Source of the DNA: Methanobacteriota archaeon
Lineage (GTDB): Archaea; Altiarchaeota; Altiarchaeia; IMC4; QMZM01
Assembly (NCBI GenBank): GCA_903930485.1
Contig: CAIYYO010000073.1
Location: 1 to 13,400 of the forward strand
Direction of reading: 5' to 3'
DNA length: 13,400 nt
Below the pieces are notes generated by a model, which saw nothing but the letters and a program-made list of their open reading frames with translations, searched no databases and was not told where the DNA came from. Made by a program: the position numbers and the translations under genes. This document shows positions 1 to 5,658 of this stretch, piece after piece. Each line of letters starts with the position of its first letter. The first letter of the stretch is position 1.

Positions 1-1
1 C

Positions 2-40
2 CAGGATTACTCAACCATTGCCGAAGCAGGCAAGATGTAG
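2..40 (+). CDS. possible C-terminal tail of an upstream gene
   Basis: Reading from base 2 gives a short open tail, QDYSTIAEAGKM, that stops at TAG 38-40, 21 nt before the ATG of the transporter gene on the same strand. Of the three plus frames this one looks most like a protein end. With only 12 residues visible, no family can be named, and it may equally be non-coding. Confidence 0.3.
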   Translation, partial: QDYSTIAEAGKM

Positions 41-61
41 AGGGGATAACCGCTTTCTGAC

Positions 62-643
62 ATGGATATACGCAGATACCTCAAGATAGTCAAAGAGGAG
101 GAGATAGCACGCAGATACTTCGTGATAAATTCCTTCGACGGGGCATTGACCATCCTGGGAATAGTGATAGCGATATACGTTTCCGGAGAGCGCAACCCGA
201 CGCCGATCATAATATCCTCGCTCGGGGCGGCCATCGCCATAGCCGTCTCAGGGATGTGGGGCGCCTACGCAATAGAACGGGCGGAACGGCAGAAGTCTCT
301 GCGCGAGCTCGAAAGGCATCTCCTCTCGGACCTGGATGAAACAGAGATCGAGCGCAAACTCAACGTAACGACGATCCTGATAGCGTTCGTCGACGGATTC
401 TCGCCCCTCCTCGTATCGCTGGTGACGATCTCCCCATTCATAGCGGCACGCCTCGGGATGCTGGGCATAGAAACGGCATTCTACTTTTCCCTGATGCTCA
501 TCGCCCTAGTACTCCTCCTGCTGGGCGCGATGATAGGCAAGATAGCCAAGGAGAACGTGATAAAAAGCGGCTTCTCGATGCTCTTCGCAGGCGTCGCCGT
601 AGGGATCCTTGTATACCTTCTGGACCTGCTCAAAGTGCTGTAG
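62..643 (+). CDS. VIT1/CCC1-family (TIGR00267-like) membrane transporter
   Basis: A 193-aa integral membrane protein that resembles the VIT1/CCC1 family, whose characterised members move Fe2+/Mn2+ out of the cytosol. Five hydrophobic spans are visible at about residues 22-40, 48-71, 101-128, 136-158 and 169-190. The first span carries the family-type NSFDGALTILG stretch with Asp26, and span 2 has GM at 64-65. A charged loop at 72-98, rich in Glu, Asp and Arg, replaces the longer cytoplasmic metal-binding domain of plant VIT1. The ATG is the first start after an in-frame TAG at 38-40. A purine-rich stretch (tagagggg) near 38-45 lies rather far upstream for a Shine-Dalgarno site. The 3' end overlaps the convergent bud32 gene by 14 bp. 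The family call comes from the motif and topology. The substrate is inferred, and some archaeal relatives have unknown substrates. Confidence 0.75.
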   Translation: MDIRRYLKIVKEEEIARRYFVINSFDGALTILGIVIAIYVSGERNPTPIIISSLGAAIAIAVSGMWGAYAIERAERQKSLRELERHLLSDLDETEIERKLNVTTILIAFVDGFSPLLVSLVTISPFIAARLGMLGIETAFYFSLMLIALVLLLLGAMIGKIAKENVIKSGFSMLFAGVAVGILVYLLDLLKVL

Positions 644-1250
644 ATTCGGAATACCTGACCCGTTTCTCTATCATGTCGACCCTTGAAAGGACTTCCGGAA
701 CATTCTTCGCACAACGCTTGTAGGATTCGAGAATACCCGACCACAGTTCCTTAAATCCCGCCGTATGCGCGACCGACAGAGACCTCTTAAGCACCACGAG
801 ATCCATGGCTCTATCCTCTATCCGCGAGGAAGTCGCGCCCAGCCCGAAATCGATAAAATAGACAAGCCCCTCGTGCAGGAGCATATTAGAGGTCGTAAGG
901 TCGTTGTGAACTATCCCTGCGTCGTGCATCCGGGCGACCATCGAACCAATCTTTTCAGCGATGATGCCTGCTTCGTCATCCGAGGCTTTTTCAAGCACCT
1001 CCTTAACTGAGGGGCCTTTGACGTATTCCATGAATATCTTATAGCCCCGCATGTCGGTCTTGTATATCTTTGGGACCGCGACGCCTGCGTTCTGCGCGTT
1101 CTCGAGAAGCTTGGCCTCCCTCTGGGTGCGAAGCTTCCTGAGCCTATCGTCAAGCTCCCTGATGCGGTACTCCTTCACCGCCCTCTCCTTGACCAGCCTG
1201 CCGTCCTCAAGGTAAAGCACCGCCTCGGCGCCCTTCGCCAGATAATCCAT
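630..1250 (-). CDS. bud32: Bud32, KEOPS-complex atypical kinase/ATPase
   Basis: A 206-aa standalone Bud32. In the KEOPS complex Bud32 partners Kae1 in making t6A at position 37 of ANN-decoding tRNAs, acting as a small kinase/ATPase. Visible motifs are the shortened glycine loop KGAEA (6-10), the ATP-binding Lys21 in LVKERAVKEYR, the catalytic loop VHNDLTTSN (Asp117, Asn122) and the metal-binding DFG at 134-136 within YFIDFGLG. The C-terminus is basic (KRVRY), as is usual in the family. In many archaea Bud32 is fused to Kae1. Here the ATG at 1250 follows an AT-rich promoter, so it is a separate protein, and its kae1 partner is not in the window. It converges on the transporter gene, overlapping it by 14 bp, and diverges from the UPF0147-tyrS unit, so it shares a translation-related neighbourhood. 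The family assignment is very firm. Confidence 0.95.
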   Translation of the reverse strand: MDYLAKGAEAVLYLEDGRLVKERAVKEYRIRELDDRLRKLRTQREAKLLENAQNAGVAVPKIYKTDMRGYKIFMEYVKGPSVKEVLEKASDDEAGIIAEKIGSMVARMHDAGIVHNDLTTSNMLLHEGLVYFIDFGLGATSSRIEDRAMDLVVLKRSLSVAHTAGFKELWSGILESYKRCAKNVPEVLSRVDMIEKRVRYSESTAL

Positions 1251-1268
1251 TTTTTATTAGCAAGGTCG

Positions 1269-1280
1269 ATTATATTTAAT
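1269..1280. promoter_or_regulatory. AT-rich divergent promoter core, bud32 / UPF0147-tyrS
   Basis: The 95-bp gap between the divergent genes contains attatatttaat. Read on the minus strand it gives ATTAAATATA centred about 25 nt upstream of the bud32 ATG, the expected TATA position for a leaderless archaeal mRNA. A second box, tatatcaaa, near 1302-1310 is better placed for the plus-strand genes. It would leave a short leader with a weak aaagga ribosome site at 1338-1343. Confidence 0.5.
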
Positions 1281-1345
1281 ACATTGGGTATTGCCTATTT
1301 CTATATCAAAAAAAAGAAGCAGGTTTTCAAGAAGAATAAAGGAAA

Positions 1346-1591
1346 ATGGAACTGGAAAAGGTCTTGGTAAAAATAGACGAAACATCGCAGGATTACTCCA
1401 TGCCGAGAAGGGTCAAATCAGTCCTCAAAAAAGTCGGCGACGACCTGAAAAAGAAGGACCAGGATTTCTCCATGCGCGTCACGACCGCGATATACGGAAT
1501 AGAAGAAGTGGCCAACGACATCAACATCCCCATGCACGCCAAGACCACGCTATGGGACATAATAAGCGATCTCGAATCCCTGAAACGATGA
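1346..1591 (+). CDS. UPF0147 family small helical protein
   Basis: An 81-aa, highly charged, all-helical-looking protein that matches the archaeal UPF0147 family in length and pattern. Conserved-looking stretches are MPRRVKSVLKKVGDDL and the end IPMHAKTTLWDIISDLESL. Members are small conserved archaeal proteins with no established biochemical role, so I assign none. The ATG is preceded by aaagga, a weak ribosome-binding site. The stop TGA (1589-1591) overlaps the tyrS start as ATGA, so the two genes are almost certainly cotranscribed and translationally coupled. That places the protein in a tRNA-charging context, although the link may be only genomic. Confidence 0.9.
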   Translation: MELEKVLVKIDETSQDYSMPRRVKSVLKKVGDDLKKKDQDFSMRVTTAIYGIEEVANDINIPMHAKTTLWDIISDLESLKR

Positions 1592-2544
1592 TAGACCCGA
1601 TCCTTGTAAAGAGGAACGTCGCCGAACTGGTGACCGAGGAAGAGCTAGACGCCCTGCTCAAAGAGAAAAAGACGCCGACGACGTACTGCGGCTACGAGAC
1701 CAGCGGACCGGTTCATATCGGCACAATGGTCGCGGTCATGAAGCAGGCGGACCTGCAGAAAGCAGGGCTCAATGTAAAAGTTCTATTCGCCGACCTCCAT
1801 ACTCTCCTGAACAGGAAAGGGACCGAGGACTGGATAGAAGAGATGACGGTCTACTGGAGGAACTGCTTCGAAGGGCTGGGCCTGAAGAACGCGGAATACG
1901 TCCGCGGGACAGACTTCGAATACAACAAGGAATATGTGCACGACGTCCTCAACCTGGGACTGCTTACGACCCTGAACCGGGCGATGAGGAGCATGCAGGA
2001 AGTAGCCCGCGACCTCGAAAACGCCCACGTCTCACAGATGATATACCCTCTCATGCAGATAGCGGACATAAAAGCCTTGGACGTCGACATCGCCCACGGA
2101 GGAATGGAGCAAAGAAAAATACACATGCTCGCGCGCGAACTATTGCCCGAGATCGGCTACAAGAACCCAGTCTGCCTCCACACGCCGCTACTCGTATCGC
2201 TTCAGGGACCGGGATGCAAGATGTCGTCCAGCAAACCGGAGACGATGATCAAAGTAGACGAGAAGCCCGAAGGCATCAAGGAAAAGATCAACAAGGCATA
2301 CTGCCCGATTGAAAAAGAGGGTAATCCGGTTCTCCAGATTTACGAATACATACTCTTCCCGAAACTGGGAACCGTCGAGATAAAAAGGCCGGAGAAATTC
2401 GGCGGGGACGTTTCGTATCAGTCATACGCCGAACTCGAAGCCGCATACCTCGGCAAAAAGCTGCACGCCATGGACCTAAAGAACACGGCTGCTGAGAAGC
2501 TGTCAGAGATACTGGAGCCTGTGAGGGGGAAGGTCGGGAAGTGA
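1588..2544 (+). CDS. tyrS: tyrosyl-tRNA synthetase, archaeal type (class Ic)
   Basis: A 318-aa enzyme that charges tRNA-Tyr with tyrosine using ATP. The length fits the compact archaeal/eukaryotic form (about 306-330 aa). The signature motifs are SGPVHIGT (39-46, the HIGH region) and KMSSS (211-215). The tyrosine pocket is intact: Tyr33, Tyr153, Gln157, Asp160 and Gln175 line up with Methanocaldococcus jannaschii TyrRS Tyr32, Tyr151, Gln155, Asp158 and Gln173. The stretch GGMEQRKIHMLARELLP is essentially the family consensus, and the C-terminus carries the typical ILEPVR ending. The frame is open upstream to 1291, but the ATG at 1588 was chosen because homology begins there and because it overlaps the UPF0147 stop. 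One oddity is Thr46 in place of the last His of HIGH. Another is that the gene's final codons are repeated twice downstream. Confidence 0.96.
   Translation: MIDPILVKRNVAELVTEEELDALLKEKKTPTTYCGYETSGPVHIGTMVAVMKQADLQKAGLNVKVLFADLHTLLNRKGTEDWIEEMTVYWRNCFEGLGLKNAEYVRGTDFEYNKEYVHDVLNLGLLTTLNRAMRSMQEVARDLENAHVSQMIYPLMQIADIKALDVDIAHGGMEQRKIHMLARELLPEIGYKNPVCLHTPLLVSLQGPGCKMSSSKPETMIKVDEKPEGIKEKINKAYCPIEKEGNPVLQIYEYILFPKLGTVEIKRPEKFGGDVSYQSYAELEAAYLGKKLHAMDLKNTAAEKLSEILEPVRGKVGK
2479..2544 (+). repeat. tyrS 3'-end repeat, resident copy
   Basis: These last 22 codons of tyrS, stop included (KNTAAEKL... to EPVRGKVGK-stop), are the reference copy for two shorter or degenerate copies downstream at 3213-3250 and 3904-3969. 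All three are on the plus strand, and each ends at a stop codon with no shared sequence beyond it. Confidence 0.8.
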
Positions 2545-2567
2545 AAGAAATCTTAAAGGGTTGTAAC

Positions 2568-3170
2568 TCACAGGAAAACACCGAAAAACCATATAACTAA
2601 GCAAAAGAGTATAACTGCCACCAAGACCCAAGCGAGGAAAGCTTTCATGCCGCTTTTTTGTAGGTCTGGCTCGAAGACCGCTGGATTACCGGGTTGCCTA
2701 TCGGCCTTTGTTTTTTTATTCATTATCTGATGAAGCAACATCGCCAACCCGATTCCAATTGGGGCTCCAATGATGCAGATGACTGCGACGGTCAATGAAA
2801 CAATAAATCCGGCTGCCAAATCCGACACAAAAAGATAAAAAACGAAAACGTCAGATTTCAGGGGGTCTTGGTCAGGATACGATGAAAAAAATCGCAGACC
2901 GAATGAAAAACAGCCCACAAAAATACTGTAGAATAAAACGGCCCATGCGACTGATGCCAAAAAATTCTTGAAAAAAACACCGCCAGTCCTTCTATAAACA
3001 AGCATCGTAAAAAAGGCAAGCGCAGGAGAGCAGGCAATCAGATAAAATGCCAGGATAGCAGATGACGGACGAAAATTAAATAATAAAATAATTAACAGAT
3101 AGATAATGGCAAATGTGGACGACGACAAAAGAGCAGATTTAATTCGTAAATCCATCGATAAGTTATTCAT
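2568..3170 (-). CDS. hypothetical multi-spanning membrane protein
   Basis: A 200-aa protein that I do not recognise. Hydrophobic spans are visible at about 13-33, 36-58, 70-92, 109-147 (long enough for two helices) and 177-198, giving five or six membrane helices. A hydrophilic loop with KKTK and the NPAVFEPD region sits at about 151-176. I chose the ATG at 3170. A TTG one codon upstream would also be possible, but no Shine-Dalgarno site supports either. An AT-rich box near 3199-3212 fits a leaderless start. The gene is convergent with tyrS and lies between tyrS and its second tail copy, so it is the only candidate cargo of cassette A. The multi-spanning topology could suit a transporter, an immunity or a superinfection-exclusion protein, but nothing in the sequence decides this. 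Confidence 0.7.
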   Translation of the reverse strand: MNNLSMDLRIKSALLSSSTFAIIYLLIILLFNFRPSSAILAFYLIACSPALAFFTMLVYRRTGGVFFKNFLASVAWAVLFYSIFVGCFSFGLRFFSSYPDQDPLKSDVFVFYLFVSDLAAGFIVSLTVAVICIIGAPIGIGLAMLLHQIMNKKTKADRQPGNPAVFEPDLQKSGMKAFLAWVLVAVILFCLVIWFFGVFL

Positions 3171-3212
3171 CAAAGGGGTTAATTACTTTGCTGTATGAGT
3201 TTTAATGTAATT

Positions 3213-3250
3213 AGATATTGGAGCCGGTAAAGGAAAAGGTCGGGAAATAG
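3213..3250 (+). repeat. tyrS 3'-end repeat, second copy (orphan)
   Basis: This reads in frame as ILEPVKEKVGK followed by TAG, against ILEPVRGKVGK-stop in tyrS. By hand count about 29 of 39 bases match the tyrS end and 31 of 39 match the third copy. A TAG at 3212-3214 closes the frame just upstream, so this is a tail without a gene. It ends 1 nt before the vapC stop codon, at the junction of the two putative cassettes. Confidence 0.75.
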
Positions 3251-3251
3251 A

Positions 3252-3656
3252 TTATTTTATCATCACCGCATCCCGGAGGCCCCTGAAATGTTCGTCGCCA
3301 GTCACCACTTTCGCATTCAGCTCTCTCGCCGCAGAAAGGACTATGGCGTCCGCCACGCCCCAATTTTTGACTTTCTGCTTCATTTCCAAATCGGTTTCCG
3401 CTGCTTTGATCGAAGAAGCGTATCCAAGGTCTATGATTGTTGAAGCTGATCTGACGTAATCCATTTTTTCTTCCGCGCCTTTACGGGTTTCTTTTCCTTC
3501 CTTTATTTTTCTGACAAGATTCTTGCGCAGTTCCAGTATGACTATCGTAGGAGTTGCCGTTTCGCGGCTTTCGATATATCCCTTCGCTACAATCCCCTCG
3601 GGGCTTCCGCGGAAATACTCTATCCAGGCATAAGTGTCTATAACGTATCCAGCCAT
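3252..3656 (-). CDS. vapC: VapC-type PIN-domain ribonuclease toxin
   Basis: A 134-aa PIN-domain protein. VapC toxins are Mg2+-dependent endoribonucleases that typically cut tRNA or rRNA when released from VapB. The acidic site is complete: Asp7 (VIDTYAWIEYF), Glu42 (ILELRK), Asp103 (VADAIVLSAA) and Asp121 (VTGDEHF). Length and motif spacing are normal for VapC, so the toxin looks intact. It starts 1 nt after the upstream antitoxin gene, as in a classic two-gene operon. The stop TAA (3252-3254) lies directly against the end of the second tyrS-tail copy, so the gene reaches the edge of the presumed insert. The substrate RNA cannot be predicted from sequence. Confidence 0.93.
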   Translation of the reverse strand: MAGYVIDTYAWIEYFRGSPEGIVAKGYIESRETATPTIVILELRKNLVRKIKEGKETRKGAEEKMDYVRSASTIIDLGYASSIKAAETDLEMKQKVKNWGVADAIVLSAARELNAKVVTGDEHFRGLRDAVMIK

Positions 3657-3657
3657 T

Positions 3658-3861
3658 TTAAGGGTATTCCCTGTCCGTAAACCGTTCTTCCTCCGTAAAG
3701 GGATCCAGACGGGGATTCGATCCGAACATGGACTTAGAAGTCTTCTTTTGCTTGCGGATCAGCGAGTTTATCAGCTCATCGTAGCTCTTCATGCCGGATT
3801 TCTTTTTCATGTCTTTGAGCACCTGCACGGTTTGCTTATTGAGCTGGATGGTAGTTTCCAT
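3658..3861 (-). CDS. vapB: VapB-type ribbon-helix-helix antitoxin
   Basis: A 67-aa protein immediately upstream of vapC. The N-terminus ETTIQL (2-7) fits the DNA-binding beta strand of a ribbon-helix-helix dimer, followed by helices at about 9-20 and 26-38. The charged tail at 45-67, with FTEEERFTDREY, is the likely toxin-neutralising segment. The open frame extends upstream to 4026, but that part translates to an implausible Cys/Leu-rich sequence and runs back through the tyrS-tail copy. The ATG at 3861 is where the antitoxin fold starts, and it sits about 25 nt from an AT-rich box, fitting a leaderless mRNA. The start codon lies inside an inverted repeat, so VapB or VapBC probably represses its own operon. 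Confidence 0.88.
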   Translation of the reverse strand: METTIQLNKQTVQVLKDMKKKSGMKSYDELINSLIRKQKKTSKSMFGSNPRLDPFTEEERFTDREYP

Positions 3862-3875
3862 AGTTATAGCTATGG
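3858..3875. promoter_or_regulatory. inverted repeat over the vapB start, candidate VapBC operator
   Basis: CCATAG-ttatag-CTATGG is an 18-bp inverted repeat with perfect 6-bp arms, containing a perfect ATAGCTAT palindrome at 3866-3873. It covers the vapB start codon and lies downstream of the probable TATA box. Ribbon-helix-helix antitoxins bind such palindromes to autoregulate. Binding here is inferred. Confidence 0.5.
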
Positions 3876-3883
3876 ATTTTATG

Positions 3884-3893
3884 AATAAAAAAT
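3884..3893 (-). promoter_or_regulatory. TATA-like box of vapBC
   Basis: The minus strand reads attttttatt centred about 27 nt before the vapB ATG, the archaeal TATA spacing for a leaderless transcript. It lies between vapB and the third tyrS-tail copy, so the operon carries its own promoter within the presumed cassette. Confidence 0.45.
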
Positions 3894-3903
3894 GAATGAG
3901 CAT

Positions 3904-3969
3904 AAGAACGAGGCCGCAGAGAAGCTGGCGGAGATACTGGAGCCGGTGAGGGAGAAGGCCAGTAAATAG
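3904..3969 (+). repeat. tyrS 3'-end repeat, third copy (orphan)
   Basis: This reads in frame as KNEAAEKLAEILEPVREKAS, then Lys and TAG, matching the last 22 codons of tyrS. By hand count 52 of 66 bases are identical, with most changes at third codon positions and a different stop codon. Similarity starts at 3904 and ends at the stop. A TAA at 3886-3888 closes the frame upstream, so no functional gene remains apart from a possible 25-codon ORF from the ATG at 3892. This may be the original end of tyrS, displaced by insertions. Confidence 0.8.
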
Positions 3970-3986
3970 GTGTCTTGTACAAAGCC

Positions 3987-4481
3987 TTATAGGACAGCAG
4001 GCATCTGATAGCATCCATTGGAACATTCATACAAAGGCTCTTTAGTCGAAACCACATATCCTCTGATATGTCCTTGTTCGGTGTGATAGGCTTTGTGGAA
4101 GCCGCTGTTCTCTGTATAGTTCAGCTCGATGAAAAAATCAAATGGATCGCCAGCATACTTCTTCAGGCAATTGGCAGATAATGTGAACCCTTCGCCGGTC
4201 CTTAGGAAGACTTCCGAAACGGGCCTCTCCTGAGCCGAGACGCCGATGCATTTCTCTCCGTTTATCGTATCACTAAGCTCGACTGAGGTCACCTTTAAAA
4301 CCCTGTCGTAAACGTTCTTGTATTCGATAAAGAGTGCGCCGTCGTCGTGATAAGCGATCCCTACTGGTTTTAGATTATAGGGATATTTAGGCTGCTCATT
4401 AGAATTCAAAAAGACCAGAGATATGATGACAAGGAAAATCAGAGCCACCGCCCCCATGATCGCAAGATGCCGTTTTTTCAT
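3987..4481 (-). CDS. membrane-anchored extracellular protein with pilin-like beta domain
   Basis: A 164-aa protein with a basic N-terminus (KKRH) and one hydrophobic helix at about 7-25, either an uncleaved signal anchor or a signal peptide. The rest is outside the membrane. It contains a Cys pair in the elements EKCIG and LRTGEGFTLSANC, a strand FFIELNYTENSGF, and then HIRGYV. The same order of elements occurs in the N-terminal domain of the giant Cys-rich protein here (SFEDLSC, LEPGNKSTFTLNC, VHLDINYHN, GKIKGSFE). I therefore infer an immunoglobulin-like beta domain of the kind found in archaeal pilin-like surface proteins. The C-terminus adds two more Cys. The ATG at 4481 was chosen over a TTG one codon upstream because it lies 22-29 nt from a TATA-like box. 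No precise function can be given. Confidence 0.7.
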   Translation of the reverse strand: MKKRHLAIMGAVALIFLVIISLVFLNSNEQPKYPYNLKPVGIAYHDDGALFIEYKNVYDRVLKVTSVELSDTINGEKCIGVSAQERPVSEVFLRTGEGFTLSANCLKKYAGDPFDFFIELNYTENSGFHKAYHTEQGHIRGYVVSTKEPLYECSNGCYQMPAVL

Positions 4482-4502
4482 CAATAACCTATAGAAACAA
4501 GG

Positions 4503-4510
4503 CTATAAAT
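4503..4510 (-). promoter_or_regulatory. TATA-like box of the anchored extracellular protein gene
   Basis: The minus strand reads ATTTATAG, 22-29 nt before the ATG at 4481, the expected position for a leaderless archaeal mRNA. The rest of the 121-bp divergent gap is AT-rich. Confidence 0.5.
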
Positions 4511-4563
4511 CATTAATTGACGGCACTCTATCTTTTTCACATTAAATTAAATTGTTTTATTGG

Positions 4564-4598
4564 TTATATACCTACATTATTCAATAAGTTATCAGGTG
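4564..4598 (+). promoter_or_regulatory. TATA-like box and ribosome-binding site of the MFS gene
   Basis: TTATATA at 4564-4570 would start a transcript near 4593. A short AGGTG at 4594-4598 lies 4 nt before the ATG at 4603 and is one of the few Shine-Dalgarno-like sites in the window. Confidence 0.45.
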
Positions 4599-4602
4599 CC
4601 CA

Positions 4603-5658
4603 ATGGAAAAACCGTCTACACGTACCATCGCTAGCAACCTCCTAGTCTACGGCTCGACGCACGCCTTGATAGACGCCTCCTGCATAGCGGTTTTGTTCAG
4701 CCTGCTGAACCGGACGAGCCAGGACGAGTTCTTCGCCCTGGTCATCGCCTACAATGTCCTTGCTTTCGGCCTGCAGGCCCTTATCGGCCTGGAAGTCGAC
4801 AGATTGAGGAAGCCCCGTTCCGCCGCGTTGGCCGGGTGTGTTCTGACGGCGTCGGCTGTTTTTTCTGTGGCCTACTCACCCCTGTTTTCCATCGTCCTCG
4901 CGGGCGTAGGCAACGCCTTATTCCACGTCGGAGGCGGAAGCATCTCTCTCAACCTGACGCCGAAGAAGGCGGCTGCGCCAGGGATATATGTCGCTCCGGG
5001 GGCTTTAGGCGTGACGGCTGGCGTATTGATCGGAACCGGGGGATTCGTCGCATGGCCGTTCATCCTCCTGCTTGCAGTCGCCTGCGCTATCATTATAAAA
5101 GTAAAGCCTCCTGCGGTGGATTACAACCAACAAAAAGCCGCTCCAGGAGGAAGGCACTACGAGCTTGTAATAGTCCTGGTGCTCCTTGCCGTCATGGTCC
5201 GCTCTCTTATCGGCATGGTAGTTGTGTTCCCTTGGAAGACGGATTATTCATTGCTCATGCTCCTCACATTCGGAGTGGTGGCAGGCAAAGCGTTAGGCGG
5301 CATAATAGGCGACAGATTCGGATGGCTCCCGGTCGCAGTAGCGACGCTTGTTTTATCGGCGCCTCTCCTTGCTTACGGCTCAGGCACGCCTTTCCTTGCC
5401 ATAATCGGGATGTTCCTGTTCCAGGCCACGATGCCGATCACATTAACAGCGGTATCAAACATGCTTCCGGGAAGGCCGGGCTTCGCGTTCGGGCTAACAT
5501 GCCTTGCATTGATCATCGGGGCTCTGCCTGCGTTCACTGAATTGAAAACATTCTATTCGAGCGAACTCCTGACTCTTTCAACCATCCTGATTACTGCCGC
5601 AGCTCTCTACATCGCGTTAAGGCTTTATTCAAAGAACCTGGAACAATGGATTGGCTGA
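4603..5658 (+). CDS. MFS-type membrane transporter
   Basis: A 351-aa very hydrophobic protein with roughly ten to eleven predicted helices, so slightly short for a 12-helix major facilitator. MFS-like marks are the loop after helix 2 with EVDRLRK (64-70), GNALFHVGGG (103-112), which recalls the fosmidomycin-resistance (Fsr)-like branch, and GDRFGW (236-241), which resembles motif A in the second half. A hydrophilic linker at about 168-186 separates the two halves. The substrate is unknown, and export of a small molecule is a reasonable guess only. The gene overlaps the next gene by 13 bp, so the two are probably translated together, and it diverges from the anchored extracellular protein gene. 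The MFS fold is likely, but the subfamily is uncertain. Confidence 0.75.
   Translation: MEKPSTRTIASNLLVYGSTHALIDASCIAVLFSLLNRTSQDEFFALVIAYNVLAFGLQALIGLEVDRLRKPRSAALAGCVLTASAVFSVAYSPLFSIVLAGVGNALFHVGGGSISLNLTPKKAAAPGIYVAPGALGVTAGVLIGTGGFVAWPFILLLAVACAIIIKVKPPAVDYNQQKAAPGGRHYELVIVLVLLAVMVRSLIGMVVVFPWKTDYSLLMLLTFGVVAGKALGGIIGDRFGWLPVAVATLVLSAPLLAYGSGTPFLAIIGMFLFQATMPITLTAVSNMLPGRPGFAFGLTCLALIIGALPAFTELKTFYSSELLTLSTILITAAALYIALRLYSKNLEQWIG

Larger units (their letters stand above)
2545..3250. mobile_element. putative cassette A inserted at the tyrS 3' end
   Basis: This interval of about 0.7 kb lies between the tyrS stop and the end of the second tyrS-tail copy. It carries one minus-strand gene (200-aa membrane protein) and looks more A+T-rich than tyrS. 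The duplicated gene tail at its right end (3213-3250) is what site-specific insertion restoring the host gene end would leave. No recombinase gene or clear terminal inverted repeats are seen, so it would have to be non-autonomous or a remnant. Calling it mobile is inference. Confidence 0.4.
3251..3969. mobile_element. putative cassette B (vapBC) inserted at the tyrS 3' end
   Basis: This interval of about 0.7 kb runs from just after the second tyrS-tail copy to the end of the third copy. It contains only vapB, vapC and their promoter, all on the minus strand. Its length is close to that of cassette A (719 against 706 bp), and it too ends with a tyrS tail (3904-3969). Toxin-antitoxin pairs commonly ride on mobile DNA. 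No integrase or clear terminal repeats were found, so the mobile-element label is an inference from the repeated gene ends. Confidence 0.4.

Noticed and set aside
1291..1587. Upstream extension of the tyrS reading frame
   Set aside because: It overlaps UPF0147 in another frame, translates to a low-complexity Arg/Lys/His-rich sequence, and TyrRS homology begins at the ATG at 1588.
3634..3888. Plus-strand ORF antisense to vapB and the vapC start
   Set aside because: It is a shadow of vapB with no recognisable pattern or promoter.
3251..3900. Terminal inverted repeats of cassette B
   Set aside because: attattttatcat at the left and atgaataaaaaatgaatg at the right are both AT-rich and vaguely complementary, but the match is too poor to count.
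3862..4026. N-terminal extension of vapB
   Set aside because: It would run antisense through the tyrS-tail copy and gives an implausible Cys/Leu-rich stretch. The ribbon-helix-helix fold begins at the ATG at 3861.
3970..4602. A fourth tyrS-tail copy that would make the 164-aa protein a third cassette
   Set aside because: I scanned this stretch for the EILEPV-type tail on the plus strand and found none, so the gene is treated as resident.
2545..4602. tRNA gene as an insertion target near the repeats
   Set aside because: No cloverleaf-like sequence or T-loop GGTTCRA motif was seen. The repeated element is the end of tyrS itself.
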